Notes under the pieces: model-generated | What the model was told of the DNA's origin: nothing | Database searches by the model: none | What the model saw: the letters and a program-made list of their open reading frames with translations, nothing else | Origin: Ruegeria_B marisflavi | GTDB taxonomy: Bacteria; Pseudomonadota; Alphaproteobacteria; Rhodobacterales; Rhodobacteraceae | Assembly: GCF_025673445.1 (NCBI RefSeq) | Contig: NZ_JAOVQN010000013.1 | Span: 1-64,000 of the forward strand | Direction: 5' to 3' | Length of the DNA: 64,000 nt | Made by a program: the position numbers and the translations under genes | Part shown: positions 42,108 through 49,339 of the stretch, one piece after another | How the letters are laid out: each line of letters starts with the position of its first letter | Position numbering within the stretch: position 1 is the stretch's first letter

Positions 42108-43658
42108 TCAGGCAGGGGTCCGCTTCGACCAGCCGTCCAGCAGCCGGTCAAAGATCGCATTGGCATAAAGTCCGTTCGACAGGTGCACCCGGATACCGGC
42201 GGCCGCCGGATGCATGGCCCAGAGCGGGAAGGTCGCTTGCGCCACCGCAACCACGCCGAAACTGATCAGCGCCAGCACGATCAGCGCCCATTCCAGCGGC
42301 CCCGGTGCGGGCACCGGCGGCAGTGTCCCGGCGGTCAGATGCAGCGCTACAAGTTGCAGAACGAAGTAGCTGACCGAGGTGACCGAGGCATAGATCACCA
42401 TCCGCCGGGTCAGGGCGCCGGGCGCCGCATCGGCAAACCCCTGCGCCAGCAGATAGGCCACGCCAAAGATCAGGATTACCCCCAGCGCAATGGCCTGCAC
42501 CGACTTGCCGTCAAAGCCAAAGACCAGCCCTACCAGCCCGTAGATCGCGATCCCGATGACAAAGGCCTGCACCACGTTGCGCGCACTTGGCACCGCCACC
42601 GGGCCGGGCCGACGGATCGCGGCCACGTTGCGCACCGCTTCGCCCGCGCTCAAAAAGGCATGCGCCTTGTACAGCGAATGCGCCACGATATGCAGCAGCG
42701 CCAGCGGGAACAGCGCCAGACCGCATTGCATGATCATGAAGGCCATCTGCGCGATGGTCGACCACGCCAGCGAGGTCTTGACCGCCGGTTGCGTCAGCAT
42801 CACCAGCCCGCCAAACAGCGCCGTCAGCCCGCCCAGCATCACCAGCACCGCCATCACGCCCGGTGCCGTCAGCATCACATCGGCCATCCGGATCAGCAGG
42901 AACCCCCCGGCATTGATCACACCCGCATGCAGCAGGGCCGAGACCGGCGTCGGCGCCTCCATCACCTCGGTCAGCCAGCCATGTACCGGGAACTGGGCCG
43001 AGGCGAGAGCCGCCGCCAGCGCCAGCAGCGCCGCTGCCGCCAGCGTTGCCCAGCCGGGCGTGGCCGCGTCCAGGATCGTGGCGATATCCGTCGTGCCATA
43101 GGCCGCGATCAACAGCACCACCGCACCCGCCAGCGCCACCTCGCTCAGCCGTGCAACGACAGCTTTCTTGCGTGCCGCGCGCCGGGCGGTGGTGCGCTCG
43201 GGATAGAACAGCAAGAGCCGGCCCAGCACCAGGCTGGTCGCCGTCCAGGCCGCCAGCATCTGCACCAGGTTGCCGGACATAACCAGCAGCAGGACCGCGG
43301 CCAGAATGGCCGCCATCCCGCCGGTAAAGGCGCCCTGCCGCGCCTCGCCATCCATGTAGGTGGCGCTATAGCGCAGGACGATCCAGCCGATGAAGCTGAC
43401 CAGAACCAGCATCGTGGCGCTGACCGCATCCAGCTGCACCGACAGCCCGATCCCCCAGATCCCGATCAGGCCTGAAGTGCCCGGCCCGTTCAAAACCAGA
43501 AACAGCGCCGCGACAACGGCCACCGCAAATCCGGCCAGCGCCGCGCTCTCGGCCAGTTTCGGCAAGCGTCCCGGGCGCAGGCCCGGCGTGCGGCGCGCTT
43601 GAACAACAACCGCCAGCAACAGCAGCGGACTCAAGAGAGGCAGATACAGATACCACAT
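42108..43658 (-). CDS. dabB: DabB, NADH-quinone oxidoreductase subunit L-like membrane protein
   Basis: A 516-residue proton-channel-type membrane protein of the NuoL/MrpA family (Proton_antipo_M), with about 13 transmembrane helices. Core segments FPVHGWLTEVMEAPTPVSAL and LHAGVINAGGFLLIRMADV carry the conserved Glu/His/Lys positions; LAWSTIAQMAFMIMQCGLAL follows. In DAB systems this subunit couples cation flow to the carbonic-anhydrase subunit DabA, its immediate downstream neighbour. A GAAGGGAA ribosome site precedes the ATG. It is divergent from a LysR gene with a candidate operator between. Confidence 0.9.
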   Translation of the reverse strand: MWYLYLPLLSPLLLLAVVVQARRTPGLRPGRLPKLAESAALAGFAVAVVAALFLVLNGPGTSGLIGIWGIGLSVQLDAVSATMLVLVSFIGWIVLRYSATYMDGEARQGAFTGGMAAILAAVLLLVMSGNLVQMLAAWTATSLVLGRLLLFYPERTTARRAARKKAVVARLSEVALAGAVVLLIAAYGTTDIATILDAATPGWATLAAAALLALAAALASAQFPVHGWLTEVMEAPTPVSALLHAGVINAGGFLLIRMADVMLTAPGVMAVLVMLGGLTALFGGLVMLTQPAVKTSLAWSTIAQMAFMIMQCGLALFPLALLHIVAHSLYKAHAFLSAGEAVRNVAAIRRPGPVAVPSARNVVQAFVIGIAIYGLVGLVFGFDGKSVQAIALGVILIFGVAYLLAQGFADAAPGALTRRMVIYASVTSVSYFVLQLVALHLTAGTLPPVPAPGPLEWALIVLALISFGVVAVAQATFPLWAMHPAAAGIRVHLSNGLYANAIFDRLLDGWSKRTPA

Positions 43659-43708
43659 GGCAATTCCCTTCGATCCTTGCGGGCACAGCCCTTTGCACTG
43701 GACCTAGG

Positions 43709-43727
43709 TTATCAGTGCCTTTAATAA
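43709..43727. promoter_or_regulatory. candidate LysR box upstream of dabBA
   Basis: TTAT (43709-43712), 11 bases, then ATAA (43724-43727) gives a symmetric TTAT-N11-ATAA, the T-N11-A form of LysR sites. It lies between the divergent dabB and LysR genes in the only AT-rich patch nearby. Confidence 0.5.
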
Positions 43728-43770
43728 AAATTCATTGTTTGCACGAAAACGTTCATCTAAACAGAACGAT

Positions 43771-44661
43771 ATGCCGTTGAACTATCATCACCTGCGCTAT
43801 TTCTGGGCCGTCGCCCATGACGGCAACCTGACTCGCACGGCCGAGCGTCTGAACCTGTCGCAATCGGCTCTCTCGGTGCAGATCAAGCAGCTCGAAGACC
43901 GCCTGGGCCACGCCCTGTTCGAGCGGCGCGGTCGCCAGCTGCACCTGACCGAGGCCGGGCGCATCGCGCTCGACCATGCCGATGCGATCTTCGCCACCGG
44001 GCAGGAACTGGTGGCGACGCTTCAGGAAACCGGCCGCACCCGGCGGGCGCTGCGCGTGGGCGCACAGGCCACGCTGTCGCGCAACTTCCAGATCGGCTTT
44101 CTGCGCCCCATCCTCGGACGCGAGGATGTCGAGGTCATCCTCCGCTCCGGCAGCCCCACCGAACTGCTCGAAGGTCTGGGCACCCTGAACCTCGACATGG
44201 TGCTGATGAACCGTGAACCGCCCGATGACAGCCTGACGCCTTACGAGACCCACCATGTCGCCGAACAGGCGGTCAGCATCGTCGGCACGCCCGACCGGCT
44301 GGACCCCGACCGCCCGATCAAGGCGCTGCTGGCGGAACAACCCTTCATCCTGCCCACCACCGACAGCACCCTGCGCACCGCCTTCGACGCCATGGCCAGC
44401 CGGATGGGGGTGCGGCCACAGGTGGTGGCCGAGGTCGATGACATGGCGATGATGCGCCTGCTGGCACGCGAGGATATCGGGCTGGCGCTGGTCGCCCCCA
44501 TCGTGGTCCGGGACGAGCTCACCTCGGGTCGTCTGGTCGAGGCGCGGGCGCACCCGCGCATCCGCGAGACCTTCTTCGCCGTCACCCAGCGGCGGCGGTT
44601 CCCGAACCCGCTGGTGCAGGAGTTGCTGACCCGTAACGCCAGTCCGGAATTAATGGCCTGA
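43771..44661 (+). CDS. LysR family regulator, NhaR-like
   Basis: A 296-residue LysR regulator. The N-terminus NYHHLRYFWAVAHDGNLTRT and the helix-turn-helix LNLSQSALSVQIKQLEDRLG resemble NhaR-type members, which respond to sodium or alkaline conditions. The effector domain includes LRVGAQATLSRNFQIGFLRP and RLLAREDIGLALVAPIVV. It is divergent from dabBA, so it most likely controls inorganic-carbon transport; the signal (CO2 or bicarbonate, pH or Na+) is unknown. The ATG at 43771 is chosen from the family N-terminus; the frame has an earlier ATG at 43735 that would overlap the promoter patch. Confidence 0.88.
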   Translation: MPLNYHHLRYFWAVAHDGNLTRTAERLNLSQSALSVQIKQLEDRLGHALFERRGRQLHLTEAGRIALDHADAIFATGQELVATLQETGRTRRALRVGAQATLSRNFQIGFLRPILGREDVEVILRSGSPTELLEGLGTLNLDMVLMNREPPDDSLTPYETHHVAEQAVSIVGTPDRLDPDRPIKALLAEQPFILPTTDSTLRTAFDAMASRMGVRPQVVAEVDDMAMMRLLAREDIGLALVAPIVVRDELTSGRLVEARAHPRIRETFFAVTQRRRFPNPLVQELLTRNASPELMA

Positions 44662-44689
44662 GCGGCGCGGTACCCGCGCCCGCACACCT

Positions 44690-44736
44690 GTACAAAACGG
44701 TCAAACCGTCCCCGAGAGCGGGTACAAAACGGTCAA
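44690..44736. repeat. 15-bp direct repeat
   Basis: GTACAAAACGGTCAA occurs at 44690-44704 and again at 44722-44736 in the gap between the LysR gene and slyX. The first copy overlaps a small palindrome, ACGGT-CAA-ACCGT (44697-44709). Function unknown; it might be a regulatory or terminator element. Confidence 0.55.
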
Positions 44737-44754
44737 TTCGACGTACCAAACGCC

Positions 44755-44949
44755 TCAGTAATGCGGCGGGCGCTCATCGCCCAGGATGACCCCGCCACTA
44801 CCTTCGGCGACCCTTTCGGCCTCGCGCCGCATCAGCATTTCGACCCGCCGCGCCAACCGGTCGATCTCGTCGTGCTGCCGCGCCACGATATCACTCAACT
44901 CGTCCACCGTGCGGGTCAGATGCGCGATACGCTCTTCGAGATGCTGCAT
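44755..44949 (-). CDS. slyX: SlyX family protein
   Basis: A 64-residue coiled-coil protein: MQHLEERIAHLTRTVDELSD then IVARQHDEIDRLARRVEML, ending in the family's hallmark PPHY. Function of SlyX is unknown; it occurs widely in proteobacteria. The start at 44949 has AAGGACAG upstream; the frame opens further up without support. It is convergent with the LysR gene and divergent from the enoyl-CoA hydratase gene. Confidence 0.88.
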   Translation of the reverse strand: MQHLEERIAHLTRTVDELSDIVARQHDEIDRLARRVEMLMRREAERVAEGSGGVILGDERPPHY

Positions 44950-45050
44950 GTTTTTCTGTCCTTCCGCGGCCTCTCTCCCCCCATACAGGCGCAACGTCAG
45001 TCTTGCCAGCCCCATGGGCGCGGCCGCACTCTGACCGGGGAGGATCATCC

Positions 45051-45854
45051 ATGACCATCACCATCGACCATACCGACGGTATCACCACCATAACCGTCAA
45101 CCGGCCACAGGCGCGCAATGCTGTGGACCCCGCCATCGCGCGCGCGCTCTATCAGGCGTTTCTCGATTTCGAGGCTGACGCGAAGCAGCGCGTCGCCATC
45201 CTGACTGGGGCCGGGGGCTATTTCTGCGCCGGGTTCGACCTCAAGGCAGCGGGGTCCGGGGATGCGGATAACTGGTTGGGATCGCTTGATATTCCCGAGG
45301 GCTGGTCCGATCCGGTGACCGATCCCCGGCCCGGCCCGATGGGGCCATCCCGGCTGATGCTGTCGAAACCGGTGATCGCCGCGATCGAAGGTCCAGCGGT
45401 CGCAGGCGGCATGGAACTGGCCGCCTGGTGCGATCTGCGGGTGATGGCCCAGGGTGCGGTCACCGGCGTGTTCTGCCGCCGCTGGGGCGTGCCGCTGATC
45501 GACGGCGGCACCGTGCGCCTGCCGCGTATTCTGGGGCAGGGGCGGGCAAGCGACCTGATCCTAACCGGCCGCGCGGTCGAGGCGGACGAGGCGCTGGCCC
45601 TGGGCTTTGCCAACCGCACCTGCCCGCAGGGCGCGGCACTGGACACCGCCCGCGATCTCGCCCGCGACCTGACCCGGTTCCCGCAGGCCTGCATGCTGGC
45701 CGATCACCTGTCTTCGCGCATGGATCCCGCCGCGCTGGCCACAGCGCTGCGTCGCGAATGGCGCTCTACCGCCACCTTTGCCGCCGAAGGCCGCAGCGGC
45801 GCCGCCCGCTTCGCTGCCGGCAAGGGCCGCTCGGGCAGCTTTGCCGATATCTGA
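45051..45854 (+). CDS. enoyl-CoA hydratase/isomerase family protein
   Basis: A 267-residue crotonase-fold enzyme. Oxyanion-hole motifs are GYFCAGFDLKA (about 62-72) and AIEGPAVAGGMELAAWCDLR (about 112-131); RPQARNAVD and GRAVEADEALALGFANRTCP are typical. It probably hydrates or isomerises an enoyl-CoA in fatty-acid or side-chain catabolism; the exact substrate is unknown. GGGAGGATCATCC precedes the ATG. The gene stands alone between slyX and hisS. Confidence 0.87.
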   Translation: MTITIDHTDGITTITVNRPQARNAVDPAIARALYQAFLDFEADAKQRVAILTGAGGYFCAGFDLKAAGSGDADNWLGSLDIPEGWSDPVTDPRPGPMGPSRLMLSKPVIAAIEGPAVAGGMELAAWCDLRVMAQGAVTGVFCRRWGVPLIDGGTVRLPRILGQGRASDLILTGRAVEADEALALGFANRTCPQGAALDTARDLARDLTRFPQACMLADHLSSRMDPAALATALRREWRSTATFAAEGRSGAARFAAGKGRSGSFADI

Positions 45855-45963
45855 AAACAGCTTAAAAACATGGGTTTTTTCGCCTGCGGCTGTACTGCGC
45901 CTTGCCCCGGGGCGGGCCATGGGCTAGACCGCGCGCGGAACAGAACGCCCAAGGACTCCCACC

Positions 45964-47451
45964 ATGGCCAAGCCCAAGAAAACGCCCCGCCCCAAGGCCG
46001 AAACGCCCAAAGGCTTCCGCGACTATTTCGGCGCCGAGGTGACGCAGCGGACCGAGATGCTGCGCACCATCGCGGGGGTCTATCATCGCTACGGCTTCGA
46101 GGCGCTGGAAAGCAGCGCGGTCGAGACGGTCGAGGCGCTGGGCAAGTTCCTGCCCGATGTCGACCGCCCCAACGAGGGCGTCTTTGCCTGGCAGGAATCC
46201 GAGGAGGACGGCGCGGGCGACTGGATGGCGCTGCGCTATGACCTGACGGCACCGCTGGCGCGCGTCTATGCCCAGCACCGCAACGACCTGCCGACGCCCT
46301 ATCGCCGCTACGCGATGGGGCCCGTGTGGCGCAACGAGAAACCCGGCCCGGGCCGATATCGCCAGTTTTATCAATGCGATGCGGATACGGTGGGCAGCGC
46401 CTCCATGGCCGCCGATGCCGAGATCTGCGCCATGCTCAGCGACACGCTGGAAACCGTCGGCATCCCGCGCGGCGACTATGTGGTGCGGGTGAACAACCGC
46501 AAGGTTCTGAACGGCGTGTTGGAAACCATGGGTCTGGCTGACGAAAGTCAACGCGACGCAGTGCTGCGGACCATCGACAAGTTCGACAAGGTCGGCGCCG
46601 ACGGCGTGCGCGAGTTGTTGGGCAAAGGACGGCTCGACGCCTCGGGCGCGTTCATCGACGGTGTCGGTCTGAGCGACGATCAGGCCGGGCCGGTGCTGGC
46701 TTTCCTGACCTCGAAAGGTGCGGATTCAGCCGCCACCTTGGCCAACCTGCGCGCGGCGGTGGGCGCATCCCAGATCGGGGTACAGGGCATCGATGAACTG
46801 GACCAGATCGGCGATCTGCTGGCGGCGGGCGGCTACGGCCCTGATCGCATCGTCATCGACCCTTCGGTCGTGCGCGGTCTTGGGTATTACACCGGGCCGG
46901 TTTACGAGGCCGAGCTAACCTTTGAAATATTTGACGAAAAAGGCCGCAAGCGGCAGTTCGGCTCTGTCTCGGGCGGCGGCCGTTATGACGACCTGGTCAA
47001 GCGGTTTACCGGCCAGGAAGTCCCGGCAACCGGCATCTCCATCGGCGTTGACCGTCTGCTGGCGGCCCTGCGCGAAAAGGGCCGCATTCAGGCCGTGGAA
47101 CATGGCCCCGTCGTAGTGACGGTGATGGATCGCGATCGCATGGCGGATTACCAGGCGATGGTGGCCGAGCTGCGCAATGCAGGCATCCGGGCCGAGGTTT
47201 ACCTCGGCAATCCGAAGAACTTCGGCAACCAGCTCAAATATGCAGACAAGCGTAACTCGCCCGTTGCGGTGATCGAAGGTGGCGATGAGAAAGCCAATGG
47301 CGTGGTGCAGATCAAGGACCTGATCCTTGGCGCGCAGATCGCCGCCAATGCGACGCTGGAAGAGTGGAAGGAACGCCCCAGCCAATACGAGGTGGCGCGC
47401 GGCGATCTGGTGGCCAAGGTGCGCGAGATTTTGGCGGGGCAGGCGGGATGA
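45964..47451 (+). CDS. hisS: histidine--tRNA ligase
   Basis: A 495-residue class II aminoacyl-tRNA synthetase charging tRNA-His. Motif 2 region: MGPVWRNEKPGPGRYRQFYQ; histidine motifs LGYYTGPVYEAE and GGGRYDDLV; motif 3 GISIGVDRLLAAL; a C-terminal anticodon-binding domain ends the protein. The N-terminal TPKGFRDYFGAEVTQRTEML and FEALESSAVETVEALGKFLP give it the form seen in the alphaproteobacterial HisRS group. It overlaps hisZ by four bases (ATGA), in a hisS-hisZ-hisG operon. Confidence 0.95.
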   Translation: MAKPKKTPRPKAETPKGFRDYFGAEVTQRTEMLRTIAGVYHRYGFEALESSAVETVEALGKFLPDVDRPNEGVFAWQESEEDGAGDWMALRYDLTAPLARVYAQHRNDLPTPYRRYAMGPVWRNEKPGPGRYRQFYQCDADTVGSASMAADAEICAMLSDTLETVGIPRGDYVVRVNNRKVLNGVLETMGLADESQRDAVLRTIDKFDKVGADGVRELLGKGRLDASGAFIDGVGLSDDQAGPVLAFLTSKGADSAATLANLRAAVGASQIGVQGIDELDQIGDLLAAGGYGPDRIVIDPSVVRGLGYYTGPVYEAELTFEIFDEKGRKRQFGSVSGGGRYDDLVKRFTGQEVPATGISIGVDRLLAALREKGRIQAVEHGPVVVTVMDRDRMADYQAMVAELRNAGIRAEVYLGNPKNFGNQLKYADKRNSPVAVIEGGDEKANGVVQIKDLILGAQIAANATLEEWKERPSQYEVARGDLVAKVREILAGQAG

Positions 47452-48536
47452 TCACCCGCGCCAGTATTCTGGAGCAGGCCGCGCAGCTGCGCGCTCGGTT
47501 CGAGGCGGCAGGCGCGCAGACGGTGGAAACGCCGATCCTGCAACCGGCCGAAACCCTGCTCGACCTTTATGGCGAGGATATCCGTGCCCGCGCCTATATC
47601 ACCTCGGACGCGCTGAGGGGCGAGCAGATGCTGCGCCCCGACTTCACTGTACCAGTTGTACAAAAGCACATGGAACACGGCGCCGAACCCGCCCGCTACA
47701 CCTATGCGGGCGAGGTTTTCCGACGGCAGGAACACGACCCGGACCGTGCCAATGAGTACATTCAGGTGGGGTACGAGGTGTTCGACCGTACAAATCCCGC
47801 CGCCGCCGATGCCGAGGTGTTCGCTTTGATCGCCCAGGCGCTCGACGGCCTGGCGCTACGGGCGGCCACCGGCGATATCGGCATCCTGATGGCCGCCGTG
47901 GCCGGGCTGAAAACGACCGAACCGCGCAAGGCGGCGTTGATGCGTCATATCTGGCGCCCGCGCCGGTTTCGGGCGCTGCTCGACCGCTACGCTGGTCGCG
48001 CGCCGGTGCCACCCGCGCGTGCCGCGCTGCTCAAGGCCGCTGATCCGCTGGCCGGCGGCGCCCCCGAGATCGGCAAACGCGACCGCGCCGATGTCGAGGC
48101 GCGGATCGCGGTGTTGCGTTCGGATGCCGCCGCCGCACCCATTTCGGACAATGAAATGGCCGGGCTCGACGCGCTGTTATCGGTGCGCGAGACGATGCCC
48201 TATGCGCTGGAGCATCTGCGCGATATCGCGGTGGACCTGCCGCAGATCACCCCGGCGCTCGACCGGCTGGAGGCGCGCATCGCCGCCCTGCGGGCGCGCG
48301 GGATCGACGTGGACCGGCTCGATTTCGAGGCCTCCTATGGGCGGACCTCGATGGAATATTATGACGGCTTCGTCTTTGGTTTCTATGCCGAGCGGCGGCC
48401 CGACCTGCCGCCTATCGCCACCGGTGGGCGCTATGACGCGCTGACCCGGCGATTGGGCAACGGCGCCGAGATCCCCGCCGTGGGCGGCGTGCTGCGCCCG
48501 GGCTTGATGCTGCTGCTTGCGGAGGCCGAGACATGA
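47448..48536 (+). CDS. hisZ: ATP phosphoribosyltransferase regulatory subunit
   Basis: A 362-residue HisZ, a paralogue of histidyl-tRNA synthetase that lacks charging activity and activates the short HisG. The class II core appears as VETPILQPAETLLDLYGED, MLRPDFTVPVVQKHME, RYTYAGEVFRRQE and the motif-3-like IATGGRYDALTRRLGNG, without the anticodon-binding domain. It overlaps both hisS and hisG by ATGA. Its presence explains why HisG here is short. Confidence 0.93.
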   Translation: MITRASILEQAAQLRARFEAAGAQTVETPILQPAETLLDLYGEDIRARAYITSDALRGEQMLRPDFTVPVVQKHMEHGAEPARYTYAGEVFRRQEHDPDRANEYIQVGYEVFDRTNPAAADAEVFALIAQALDGLALRAATGDIGILMAAVAGLKTTEPRKAALMRHIWRPRRFRALLDRYAGRAPVPPARAALLKAADPLAGGAPEIGKRDRADVEARIAVLRSDAAAAPISDNEMAGLDALLSVRETMPYALEHLRDIAVDLPQITPALDRLEARIAALRARGIDVDRLDFEASYGRTSMEYYDGFVFGFYAERRPDLPPIATGGRYDALTRRLGNGAEIPAVGGVLRPGLMLLLAEAET

Positions 48537-49225
48537 GCCTGAAGCTTGGGGTGCCGTCCAAGGGGCGGCTGATGGAAAAGACCTTTGCCTGGTTCGACAA
48601 GCGCGGCATCACGCTCAGCCGCACCGGGTCGGACCGCGAATATGCCGGTCGCGTCGATGGGATCGAGGGCGTGTCGCTGGTGCTGCTCTCGGCGGGGGAA
48701 ATCCCACGTGAACTGGCGGCGGGGCGCATCCATCTGGGCGTTACCGGCACCGATCTGGTGCATGAGAAACTGCCGCTCTGGGATCAGCAACTGGAGGAGG
48801 TGGCGCCGCTGGGGTTTGGCCAGGCCGACCTGATCATCGCGGTACCCGCCTGCTGGGCGGATGTGGACACGCTCGATGATCTCGACGCGGCGGCTGCGGG
48901 GTTCCGGGCGCGGCATGGTCACCGTCTGCGCATCGCCACCAAGTATCACCGGCTGGTGCGCGAATTCCTGACCGGCGCGGGGGTAGCCGATTATACGCTG
49001 GTCGACAGCCAGGGCGCGACCGAGGGCACGGTCAAGAACGAGACCGCCGAGGCGATTGCCGATATCACTTCAACCGGCGAGACCTTGCGCGCCAACCACC
49101 TGAAGATTCTCAGTGACGGGTTGATCCTGCGCAGCCAGGCGACGCTCTGGCGCAGCCGGGTGGCACCGATGGACGCGGTCGAAAAGAGCGCACTCGACCA
49201 GTTATTGCAGCGGTTGTCGCAATAG
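48533..49225 (+). CDS. hisG: ATP phosphoribosyltransferase, short form
   Basis: A 230-residue catalytic subunit that joins ATP and PRPP, the first step of histidine synthesis. LKLGVPSKGRLMEKTFAWF is the N-terminal motif, LRIATKYHRLVREFL and LVDSQGATEGTVKNETAEAI complete the PRPP site (usual form: TGxTL). The regulatory C-terminal domain of long HisG is absent, so it needs HisZ from the gene just upstream, with which it should form a hetero-octamer. It is the last gene of the operon; hairpins follow. Confidence 0.94.
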   Translation: MSLKLGVPSKGRLMEKTFAWFDKRGITLSRTGSDREYAGRVDGIEGVSLVLLSAGEIPRELAAGRIHLGVTGTDLVHEKLPLWDQQLEEVAPLGFGQADLIIAVPACWADVDTLDDLDAAAAGFRARHGHRLRIATKYHRLVREFLTGAGVADYTLVDSQGATEGTVKNETAEAIADITSTGETLRANHLKILSDGLILRSQATLWRSRVAPMDAVEKSALDQLLQRLSQ

Positions 49226-49321
49226 GGGGCGCTGCCCCCGCCGCCTTTGGCGTGGCCCCGGAGCGTATTCAACCAGAAAGAAGCGCGCGCGATCAGGCTT
49301 CTTTCTGGTCACAAATACTCC
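49225..49321. terminator. hairpins between hisG and nrdJ, with GAGTATTT-type repeat
   Basis: A first stem, GGGGGC-GCT-GCCCCC (49225-49239), begins at the hisG stop. A second, long hairpin pairs ACCAGAAAGAAGC (49272-49284) with GCTTCTTTCTGGT (49297-49309), and its outer ends are GGAGCGTATT and AAATACTCC, the signature of the repeat at 11631. Both converging genes could end here. Confidence 0.65.
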
Positions 49322-49339
49322 GGCATGCCGGATGACATC

